The notes beneath the pieces are model-generated. The model worked only from the letters and a program-made list of their open reading frames with translations. It had not been told where the DNA came from and did no database searches. Positions 11,598 through 22,219 of a DNA stretch of 64,000 nt are shown in pieces; position 1 is the stretch's first letter, and every line of letters starts with the position of its first letter. The translations under genes and the position numbers were made by a program. Where the stretch lies: contig JARHVA010003165.1 of the NCBI GenBank assembly GCA_037957365.1, positions 2,056,001-2,120,000 on the forward strand, read 5' to 3'. Origin of the DNA: Torreya grandis. Its lineage: Eukaryota > Streptophyta > Pinopsida > Cupressales > Taxaceae.

Positions 11598-12800
11598 TTG
11601 ATCAAGTGCTCATGTAGTGAATTATTGGAAAACTATAAAAACAAGGGTATGAACATGTTATATGTGAATACAAAATCTTTTTTAAAAATAAAGTGGAAAA
11701 ATAAAAAAGAGAGATATATAACTAAGATAGTACTATAATTATTTATTCTGTAGATAACATACTCTTTAGAAAGATGTATGGATACAATACTCTATCATTA
11801 TTTTTACTTTTATCGATATATGTGGTATGTTACAAATATGTAAAAATACATTACATGTTAATAGAGTTGAGGGTCATTATTGAAGTTGAACCACTTATAG
11901 GCCTGACTCATCATCTCTTATGGTTATGTTATGACATCAAAAACTACCATTACTATCATAACTGAGAGGTAAAATAATGGCATAATTAGATGGCAAGGAT
12001 TTACACATAGGTTTCGATATTGTGATGTGATCATTTTTGTAACACATGGATGGATTTTAAATAACATTAAAATTTCAAATAATATTCAAGACTGATACTA
12101 CATTAAACTTACTGTAATGTAGGGATAAAACAAGATGGTGAGGATTGACATGTAGTATTAATCCTCGATGGGGGTTTGTTGTCATTATAATAGGGATAAA
12201 TGTGTAATAAGATTTATTTGTGGGGTTTTATTTAGAACTAACACTTCCAAAATTGTGTATTAACATATTGATGAATCTAGAAGGTGAGAACTAGCATGTA
12301 GATGTTAATCCTGGTAAAGAGTTTATTTCTGTTAGCACAGACCTAAGGAAGTAACAATGGTAATTTTTAATGGAATGTAGTAGTGCAGGTCCACTTGGAT
12401 AAACATAGACCATTAAACTGTCTCAATAGTCTTCACAATCAAAGATAATGGATTGTGCATTGATGTAATAGTCACTATTGGTGAATCCACCTTGATCAAA
12501 TTTTTGTCGAGTTGTTAATGGATCTCTATTTTATAACTATAGTGAGCAATTTTGCATGAACCATTACAAATTAAAATAATGTAAAAAGATAAATTATGGG
12601 AAGGGAATGAATATTGGATAGATGAAAACATAGTTGGGGTAGAGGAATAGTGGATGGAATAAAATAAAAAATCAATAAAAATAAATGAAAAAGGAAAAGA
12701 CTAATATCAAACCTTTAGATATTTTGGTTGTTTTGGGTGCACAACCTTTACATATTTATTAATTCTTCCAAAATTCTTTCCACTCTATTTTTTTCTCATA
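11598..12800 (-). repeat. Probable LTR adjoining the iMet primer site, copy 1
   Basis: By position this is the LTR of the antisense element. In its own orientation it ends ...CTTGATCA right before the primer-binding site, with the required terminal CA. It is AT-rich and non-coding, and matches 40979-42185. The opposite end is not defined; a GT microsatellite at 12807-12820 follows. Confidence 0.45.
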
Positions 12801-12806
12801 TGTTTT

Positions 12807-12850
12807 TGTGTGTGTGTGTGGGCACACATGCACGTGCACATATGTGTGTC
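12807..12850. repeat. Short GT/CA microsatellite, copy 1
   Basis: About seven GT units followed by alternating CACACATGCACGTGCACATATGTGTG-type purine-pyrimidine sequence. It is the short allele of the copy-2 tract at 42190-42214. Confidence 0.85.
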
Positions 12851-13689
12851 TAATTATTTTATTTTTTAAACGTTAAGGATTACTTAGTATTATTTTTAAA
12901 AATTAAACTATATATCTAAAATAATGTTCATTTTTAAAAATTTTCTTTAAACTAAATGACATCGATACATTCCTGACTCTATTGGGAGTATTGATTATAA
13001 CACTTGGAATAATTAAAATTGACTATATTAGGCAAAAGGCTTGTTCAATTTTTAGTGGATCAACTCTAGTGCCCTTTTTATGGGCACCTAGAGACTATCA
13101 TCTACATTTTATGGTTTTACCTGAAAGTCCAGTGTGCTTATCCATGGATAAATGATTTATTTAATAAACTTTGCTCATTCCCCTTTAGTTGGTTTCATAC
13201 TCTATTTGTAGATAACCCATAATTACCACCATAATTTACCCAAGTCTAGCTTGCTTTCAGACCTAAAATTTATTTTTGGATTTGGATGGAAAGAAATTCA
13301 GTTATATTTTCCAATAAATTTGATGACATTAACTTTTCTACTTGTAATATAGAAATGATTGTGACTAATTTGTTTCTTTAGATTCAAGTACAAATAAAAT
13401 AAGGTGTCTATGGAATTAGATTACCTCCAATGGCTCTTACGCCACTAGGAGGATGCCCCATGCACTTTTTCATGTGTGCCTCCCTCCCCTCCCTTGAATA
13501 CTCCTCCATGGGGAGGCATTAGACCTCTTTAAGGTGGTTCTTGGTGCTTTCTCTCCTAGAGACAATATTGTGTTATTAATTCTAAGTAGAGGTGCCACTC
13601 TCCCCATGTCTCAACATGGAAGTTGGGGATCTTTGCCCCTCCTTCTTAATAGTCATAGGGCTAGGGATCTTTGTTTCTCATAAACCAAC
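12851..13689. other. Non-coding or unrecognised, copy 1
   Basis: AT-rich DNA, then a more GC-balanced part (13430-13690) containing an imperfect palindromic string around CTCCATGGGGAGG at 13505. No frame is maintained in both copies. The matching copy-2 stretch is 42215-43030. The GC-richer part may be the 5' end of the LINE that follows. Confidence 0.4.
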
Positions 13690-14440
13690 ATAAGTGGATC
13701 ATTCCACTTGGGATATTGTAGGGCTCAAGGATTCAAACCTCATCATATAAAGTCTTCCCTCGACTCTCTTTGGATATATCACCTAGATACTCCATGCAAG
13801 GTAATGAAAAATAAGAGGAATGTGACAAAAATACTTTTAAATCTAGTCAGGACTTGTTGTTTAAGGGAAATATATTCCAAGCTGTGGATGGGGTGATCTG
13901 ATGTAGGCAGAACTCAAATTGGTCTACCTTAGTAGGTATCCTTAGAGGCTTTTTAGCCTTGTTTTATTTAAGGGTTATTAATGTTCACACCTTGAATGAA
14001 ATCCTAAGGAATTATTGATATGGATTATTAAAAAATATGTCATTTCAACTTGGATGATTTTTGGAAACTCTAATATGATCAAGAATCTCGAGGTCAAATT
14101 GTATGCCCTTTTGATGAGATAGTGTGTTGCAAAAAGTGAAGATTGGTATTGATTAAAAAAAAAGGTATTAGTGGACCCATTCATTTAGAAGCATGCATTA
14201 AATAAGAAAATATGGTTTAGTAATTGTAATTTTTATGCTAGTGATGAGAAAGTCCACACAGAGTTCCTCTATGTTATGTTTTTTTAGAAACCCTTGTTAT
14301 CCTTACCTTTCTCTAAGAACAAAGCTAACATAGCGCAACAAAAAATATTTTCTCTGATCATAATCCCATTACTTTAATATTAGAGTAGATTGGAAACCAT
14401 CTAAAATTCATATGAAATCAGTTATTCTTGGACACATGCT
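13690..14440 (+). pseudogene. LINE endonuclease (APE-type) remnant, copy 1
   Basis: Frameshifted remnant of the endonuclease domain that nicks target DNA for a plant L1-like LINE. Near 13970-14000 a segment like INVHTLNEI corresponds to the usual NVYAPN strand. The segment WMIFGNSNMI at 14051-14080 corresponds to the GDFN motif, with Asp changed to Asn. FSDHNPITL at about 14350-14376 is the conserved C-terminal SDH motif, with the catalytic His intact. Distances between the motifs fit the family. Several frameshifts and stops rule out function. No convincing LINE RT follows on the same strand; the next LINE RT in the window is inverted. Confidence 0.8.
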
Positions 14441-16190
14441 TTCTTAGCCACAAGGGTGTCATTTAAATCATCATGAATGTTTGAAAATTGTCTCCACATA
14501 TATAATACACTTTTAACTAGAATTAGTTGTGGAATGATGTGATAAATTCACTACCACCTTCCTCTTCAACTTTATAAATCAAAATGTGTAAGTTTTAAAT
14601 AAATCCAATTTCACTATCATTAAGTAATACCAAAGGATTTCTTCCATCTTAGATAAAACACATTTTGACTTTAAGATTCAAGTCATTATTATTTCTCTCA
14701 TGCATACAATTAAAATAACTACAAGCAATGTATGCAGAGTGGCATAAATTAGGACCCATTTCATTGTATTAATATGGAGGATTGTTCCTTAAAGGATTTA
14801 TTCAAGTATTTTAGGGCCAAGTAATCTCAAAAAATCAAATCCATAAATATCTATCATAAGCATCTCACTAGTCTATTTGAAATTTTCTGTGTTGCCTTGG
14901 ATCGTTATAAATCAGTATTCCAACCCTTGGAAGATTTGGTGGAAATATCACATGCATTAAAATAATGTTTGGATGTGGTACCTTGTAAGTTAAGCCTGAA
15001 AGGAAATTAAAGTGTGATTCTCCTCTTTCACTTGATGTACTATTTGATGCAGTGTAATGTGTATGGCCCATGACAAAGTAGTAAGGATTGATGGATGCAT
15101 GTTTGTAAGATAATGGGGAATAAAAGTGTCACATTTTCCCTTAAAATAATAATACTTGAATTAATGAAAACTTTTAGGGACACTCGGATAAATAATATTA
15201 TAACAACAAAAGAAGATGAATTGTGAAATTTTTTTATTGAAAAGTGCACGTATATCAACATAACAAAATATAGTATATTTCTTGTCAAACAAAAAAATAT
15301 AGGTGGAAAAGTTAAACCAAGATAAAATAATCCTTATGAAGAGATCAAATTAACAAAAGGTCCAACTCAAGGCCACATGAACCACAAGTTATTCTAACTC
15401 AAGTTCACATCAACTAAAACATGGATAAGAAAAGAACAAACAACAAAGACACAACTAAGCATCAACATTGAACATGGAGGTTGGTAGAGGAGGAGGAGGT
15501 GGAGGGTCATTTATTTTTTATTTATAACCCATTTGAACAAGGTTCATCAATAGATAATGGGTCCTAACCATCATTCTACTCTTTGTTCTAAGATTCTTCC
15601 TATGTAAAGGGTGAAATAGCCATATCCAAATGTAGAAACTTATCCTAGGGAGGGAGGATCCAAACCCCCTCCACCACCATTTCTATTAGACCTATTATAT
15701 CCATTTTGGTGTGGAGATTAATAATTTGGGTGAGGAGAGTGGTTACTTCACCTTCAATACCATTGATTCCAAAAAACATGAACACATCTACAAAGGGGAG
15801 AATGGTAATATGTAGGATTTGGAGGTTCCTAGCTGACACCTTAAGGAGCAGTTCCCCAGAAACCCATGAGGACCTAAAAAATATGAATCTAAAGATGAAT
15901 TATATCTATTTGGAACTAGATCTATATGGTAGCATTATAAATCATAAAAAAAATAGTTACATAAAACTTCCTTTCCATTTCTTCATGATTAAAACAAATG
16001 ATATTTAAAATTTTAAAAAGAATGTCAAAATAAAAAATCTACTAAAATATATTGTATATTGTAGGCTGTAAGGTAGAGTACCCAAATAGAGGCATTTTAA
16101 AAGTTAAGAACTCAGGTCTAAAGTGCTCAAAGAAGGTTTGAATCTATCTCCAGGTAGAATAAGCATGAGAGCAAAACAAAACAAATATGT
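14441..16190. other. Unrecognised repeat DNA between the two LINE remnants, copy 1
   Basis: Matches 43796-45530. Both strands show broken frames, for example a minus-strand piece near 14868-15071, but neither copy preserves a frame that gives a recognisable motif. A GGA-rich patch at 15485-15510 encodes nothing supported. Part of it may be the 3' end of the inverted LINE or the missing remainder of the forward one. Confidence 0.35.
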
Positions 16191-16199
16191 TTAAGGGTT

Positions 16200-17560
16200 T
16201 TTGGTTAGTCACGAGTATGATAAATGGGATAAGAAACCCCAAAATGATTAAGATGATTATAAACAAGATAACCTTGGTAGAGAATACACCAATGGAAATG
16301 GAATTTATTTAGGCTTGATGAGCACAACCCAAATGTTATAAAACATTCTAGATCAAATAACATGAAGGTATCTAAGATTCCATCGATGATTGAGTATTTT
16401 AGTGCCATTATGTCATGGATCCAAAAAATTATACCCCATTTAATGAGAGTAACAATAAAAGGGTGAAGATATATGCCAATGTGATTCTTTATACCAGTGC
16501 ATAAGGAAGTATCATGAATTTTATGTAATAATTTCATATTTATTGAATTATTTATCTCAGAAATGGATTTGCATCTTCATTATTAAGATTAAAATTAACC
16601 CTTACAAAATTATAAGTGATCTAATCATGGTTGGCCCTGAATAATAAATACCTAATGTTTTTAATACCCATTTTAAACAATCTCAAACTCTTGATCAAAG
16701 GGACCTTGCCAAAGGTAAAATTGTGAAATTTGAGCATTGGGGACCCCACCACAGGGAGTGAGAATATAGAGACAAACCATTTTGAAAACCCTCTTGAACC
16801 CAAATTAGGTGGGTTTTGAGATGTTTCCAAGCCTTTAAGATGTTATACATAAAAAAAAGTAACTCCAGTGTTAATAGGAACAAGGGAAATGAGAAGGCCT
16901 TGTAAACTAATACCCATCTAGGCCACTATACCAAGAGGATAACCATGATAAATTCAATGTCTCAAGAAACATTTTGAGGATTCATCACTTTCTAGACCTA
17001 TGATAACCCATTTGATGTGAAATTCAAACCTTGGAGTTTAATGTCAATGATTCCAGGTCTTCCTACCTCTCTAGGTTAACAATAATTGTTCTAAGAAACT
17101 ATAAGGAATCATTTGTGACCTACAAAATTGTTCCATGGGAAATCCAATAATTTGTTTTTCCAATTTAACATAAGCAACATTAGAAGGGCCCCAGAAAGAG
17201 TAGTAAACATGAGTAGAAGCTAGCACCATAGAGCATATCTGAAATTTTGATCCTAATTACAAGGTTTTGGTGATCCAAAGGGATATTTTTTTCTCAACCC
17301 TTTCAACCACATAGGATGAGAAACTGGTGAGTGAGGATCTAAATATAAAGGGAATGCGTAATAATTTTATTTGAACTCTACATAGAATCCATTGCCATTG
17401 AAGTCCCTCTATCCAAGGAGTTTAGGGAGAAAGAATTTGGTGATATCACTAAATTTTATTCTATTTGGTGGAGGACCCATAAGCAAGACAAAATATATCA
17501 AGGCATTCCTTTGAATTTTTAACAAAATCCTCTTCCACTTGGAGGGTAAGAAAGGAGTGA
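16200..17560 (-). pseudogene. LINE reverse-transcriptase C-terminal remnant (antisense), copy 1
   Basis: Minus-strand remnant of a plant L1-like LINE. Going down from about 17530: a palm/thumb part with a GIPF-like strand near 17365 in copy-spanning frames; VVERVEKKISLWITKTL at about 17320-17265; then SDMLYGASTHVYYSFWGPSN near 17245-17180. This is the conserved thumb pattern KI.LW..K.LS.AGR.......VYY...W. Next comes a region like the GLGI(I)DIK / FTSKW motif near 17050-17000, which in LINEs introduces the C-terminal zinc-binding part. The open piece 16205-16537 (110 codons) is the tail. Many stops and frameshifts are present. It is inverted relative to the LINE endonuclease at 13690-14440, so these are two different fragments or one rearranged element. 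Confidence 0.75.
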
Positions 17561-17699
17561 TTCAAGAAGCACCCATTAATAAAATAATGGTCTTAATTAG
17601 GGAGAGAAATAACCTTTACCAAACCCATGGAAGCATGATTATGGGTATAAGTATCATAAATATTGTAATAGAGATAGACCTTAGTTTTGTTTGTGAATG

Positions 17700-18310
17700 G
17701 AAGGATAGGGAGATTGTGAACATCATGACACTCATCATAAAATTTTCAAGAAATTAACATGGCCCTTAAATTCCATCTAGGGTTGCACCCTTTGACCTCA
17801 TAATATGTGCACCAAAATCTATTTTTAATGTCATGGACATTATTAGTAATAAGCTTCAAATTTTGGGAATCCATCAAGGTGCCCTACACCTCCATAAAAG
17901 GGACAAATGTAATATATAATCCTCCAACAACTTCATCTCTTAAATATGCATGAAGGGCTTTTTGAGGATCAATGAAAATATTCATCAGTAAGGTGTGCTA
18001 GAAGGGTAAAATAAACCCTCCAACCAACCATCGTGCATGTTGCACTAGTTGAATATCAAATTATATCTTGGACACTAGAATATTTAATCTAGCATTGTAT
18101 GTATGCACACTTTTTATCAAATCTTTATTGATCTCTTTAAATGTAGACATATTATGTTGTTCAAATTTAGAAAATTCGAATTCCCTCCAAAAATTTTCCA
18201 TTATAAGGTTATAATCCACAATGTCTTTATGTGGTTTGAGATTTTGATACAACTTATTGGTGCAATACAAACATTTTGTGGTAAATTGGTTTCCTTTCCA
18301 TCTTGACAAT
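17700..18310 (-). pseudogene. Retrotransposon gag remnant (antisense), copy 1
   Basis: The minus-strand frame 18309-18061 (82 codons) reads as the core of a retrotransposon gag domain: a helix rich in Phe/Glu/Lys (NFWREFEFSKFEQH), then LIKSVHTYNARLNILVSKI, resembling the ...Y..R...L...I motif that ends plant gag helices. After a stop at a former Gln codon it continues to a degraded zinc-knuckle-like segment near 17815-17780. That segment is clearer in copy 2 (CTYCEVKGCTPKC near 47107-47069, with Cys replacing the expected His). It forms the virus-like core in intact elements. The LINE RT immediately downstream on the same strand is probably a nested insertion. Confidence 0.6.
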
Positions 18311-20689
18311 GTAACTCCCTTAGTGAAATATATCAGCTTGTGATTATGAATATGTTCTAAAACATTCTCTAATCTATGATATTTAATAAATCTTAATTAC
18401 ATGTCATGTAATACTTAGGGAGAAAGTATGGACATGGATAAAACTGAGGCATCTATTGTACTAGTTCACTAACTGAAGGTACACTTGAACTTTGGATTTT
18501 TCCAATGGTAGCTCCCATTCCACTAGTTAGTGGCACAATAATATCAATTATGGCTCCTCTTTTTTTTTTGAATGGATTATTTACCCATAGCCATCCATTT
18601 AGATCATACCATTCCGCCTTGTGTTTTAATACTTGTTTTATTGGTTGGACCCCCTTTTTTTAGTGGCAAACCAAACATCATCAGGACTAGTTTTCATGCA
18701 CGTCATGGAACCACTGATATGATTAGTTGGTAATGAATGATCTGATGTTGCATAATTCCTTCACCTTATTGTGCTATAAAATTTATTATACCTAAGGGAT
18801 GAATACTTTATAAATTTATTTAATTTGATTATGGGTAAAGCCCATGAGCATGTGATTAAGGTAAATTAGAAACTAGCAATTCCATGGTAATATTTATTCA
18901 TCTGTCTTTTTCCCTATTGGGTACTTCACTTCAATTTTTAGAATATGATCTAACCCACTTGCATGTATTTATCTATCCATTGAATATACATTTTGTTTGT
19001 AAGATCCTTCATCATGAGATTGCCATTTCACATATGTCCCTGTGATATCTCCTGAGTTGAACTCCGACATTTTTCTAGGGTCCTTTTTGGCCATCACTTT
19101 CCAACAAATGTTTTCATATTTGTGCCTTTGAAACTCACACTCGTCTAGTGCCTCCATGTTGAATTATTTATTCATTTATACATTATATAAAACCATGCCC
19201 TTTTCACCTTATACATTTTGTGCCACTCACACATGTAAGAAAAAAATCAAACATTATTGAGATATATATCCTTCCATATAGGAAATAATAAAACATTATT
19301 GAGATATATATCCCACGATCTCTCATCAGCTTGGATATCTAATGGAAACTACATAAAATTTTAAACTCTAGGTTCATAAAAAAATGATATTTAGCCTCCT
19401 ATGGACAAGAGTATGTGGATCAAACAAACTCTAGCATGTATTTATTCAATGCAACATGCCACATAATGTCATCAAATCTAGTCCAAATTAAATCAAAAAT
19501 ATTAAGTTGCTTTATATGTTATTCTATAAAAAAGTATTTACATCCATGGTTTTTACTATTATTAATGATATACAATGCAAGCCATGCATGAAAATGGGTT
19601 GATATCTCACCGAATAACACTTCATAAAGAGCATTTTTCATGTTATCTTCCACCCATTATATTGGCTCTTGATTTCAATAAGCAGGGTCATTCATTGAGA
19701 CTATTTCCTCTAACTAATCTAACCAACGTTCAATAATATTCACCGAAATGTGATACACCATTCTTCCTTACCATTACATCAAAAAAGTTCAACTGGTCCC
19801 AAAAATGAAACAATTTTTTTGTGACTTTATTTGCCACCCATGCACTAGTTTTACATGCTCCCCAACTCTAATATTTATGCACTAGCATTTCATGCACATT
19901 TCTTTTTGCCCTAACCCAAGGCATAGATAGAGGTAACTACGTTGATTCAGGGTTAGTTGTCAATGATGAAACCATACATTATCTCATGCACATACTTTTA
20001 GTGTGTGGGAGTCGGTATAAAATTATCTATTCAATCTTAGAAACACATCTTAGTGAGTAACCATACACATGAATTAAAAGCATATGATCATTACTTTATC
20101 TGAGTATTCATTCTTTCATTAAGAAAGACATGAATTTTTTTGTAAGAATTACATTAGTTTGACCATGCTAATAATACTCTATATCCATATAAAAAGATAT
20201 CAATAATAGCATCAATGGCCTTATCCATTACTTAACAAATCATCTTTACATGGATCACAAGGTGCTCAATGGAACTTACAAGTATTACTAGCTATCATTA
20301 CTATCCCTCTCTCCACATTCTATCAACACTTAGTTATCTATTTTCATCTCTCTTTACCTACTCAAGTCTCTATATTTTAAATTCTTCTTAAATACTATTT
20401 TGATTTAGTAGGTAGTTCAATTATCACTAATTATTATTTATTGTAGTCGTTGTCTACTTGGTAGTTAACATGTCGTACTACTTGAGGTCAACTAACTACT
20501 TTTTTGTCATCTCTTCTCACTTATCTACTTAAAGCCAACTGCAAGTAATAAATTATGTCATTTATCTACAAATCACATTTATTTATAAAGGTTTAACAAA
20601 TACACATGGCCGCTTTTGTCATTTCTATGACTGCACTATCATTTTCATGAGTATGGTATATGTTTTCAATGTGTACCATGTTTGAATTC
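18311..20689. other. Non-coding stretch, copy 1
   Basis: AT-rich, matches 47606-49979. Minus-strand frames such as 18969-19157 (62 codons, Lys/Glu-rich) are not kept open in copy 2. It contains a 42-bp tandem duplication (19249-19313) shared by both copies. I see no promoter, RNA gene or element end. Confidence 0.4.
19249..19314 (+). repeat. 42-bp tandem duplication, copy 1
   Basis: AAACATTATTGAGATATATA recurs at a 42-bp spacing. The same two units occur at 48542 and 48584 in copy 2, so it predates the 28-kb duplication. Confidence 0.85.
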
Positions 20690-22219
20690 TATATATTTCA
20701 AACACATGCATGGATTTGTTATATCAACACATGCCAAACTCTACTTTGTTGAGTTACTGGTGGTGTTGGTCTTTTGTTGCATCTATCATGCATGTGTGGA
20801 CATGGTTATAGATAACAAATCTAGTCAAATTTTTGGGTTAACATATGATGGCATGAAAAAAAACATCAACAATAAACAACAATCCAAATCATAACCACAA
20901 ATCATTTATCCTTTTGACTAGAACAATAGAGAAACTTATACACAAATATTTCCACACGTAATCTTAATAAACATAAATAAATAATACTTTCCATTTATTA
21001 AAAATAGAAAATATTATTTTTGCATGTTGATACAAAATTTCAAACCCCCAACGACATTATAAAAACTATCTAAATCCCATTTTCAATCTCCACTCTCATC
21101 TTAAAGAAACTAAAATCATAATCACAATTCATTTCAAGGTTTATGGCTTTCAAATTGAGACACCAACCATGAAGATACCAATGTACCATGCGAAGATATT
21201 TTCTGTCATAAACTTTATGGACTTTATATATAAGTGGAGTTAAGAAAACTTAAAGAAACAAAATATTCTTATTGCATTCACTCAGAGAAACATATTTGAT
21301 CTTAACCAAACTTGTAGTCATTGTATGTCTAAGTTGTATCATATAATTAAAGAGCTATCAGACTAGATAAACAAATAATTCACTATGTAAAAATTAAAAA
21401 ATAATAAAAATGTTTCCACAACCTTTCCACACTAACGACCCACAAGCCCTACGAGGTGAGTACACCAAAATGCAATACATTCCAATACTAGAAAAACATG
21501 ATCATAATCATCCTCCAACTTTGAATGGTGACCATTGATCAGGTAAAAAACAAAGAGCTCATTTTTTTAGGTGAAAGATTATCAAAATAATTTCTTAATT
21601 TATTTTTAAAAAGTTAGTAAACATTTTAAAGTCAAACATCATTATCCATAAATGTTTACCAAAAAAATGTCTTGATCAGTAAAATATAATGATTTTTATG
21701 ATGGTCAACTTTAAAAAGCTCAATGTTCTTATTGATATAATACTTCATACGTATTTAATATTCTTACCGATATGATATTTGATACCAAGTGGAATATTCT
21801 TTTGTGTGAACTTTAGCTGTGAAAATTTTCATTTCTCATATTTGAGACAACCCACTTTCACAACATTAGGTACATATACATTGTTATTCTAGCCAAGTAT
21901 ATAGAGTGAGGGTTTTTTAAATCTCTCTTTTATTTCTTTATTTATAGTTCCATTTACATCTCACCAATAGGATAGAGGCATTTTTTCCTCATCCAATTCA
22001 AATATTTGATCTACATTTTAGAATACTAAATGAAAATTAGTTGCCTTGTGTGTGTGTTGTTAATGAGAGGAATTGACAATACCTTAATGCTATAGCTTAC
22101 ATACTAGCGTGTGAATCTGGTAAATGTCAAATATGAAAATTTATATGATACAAATATTTATTTAAAAAAATATTGAAAAAACTAAATTTAAATAAATAAA
22201 TTAACAAATATATTAATAT
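20690..22219 (+). repeat. Higher-order repeat, block A left part, copy 1
   Basis: Matches, with substantial divergence, the block at 26470-28680 (anchors: 20870/26560, 21077/26755, 22160/28570). It continues after the insertion at 24541. Together A and B form a large tandem pair within copy 1. It is non-coding. Confidence 0.7.

Noticed and set aside
13500..13515. Imperfect palindrome CTCCATGGGGAGG as an operator or terminator
   Set aside because: Too short, with no adjacent gene; plausible by chance in a GC-richer patch.
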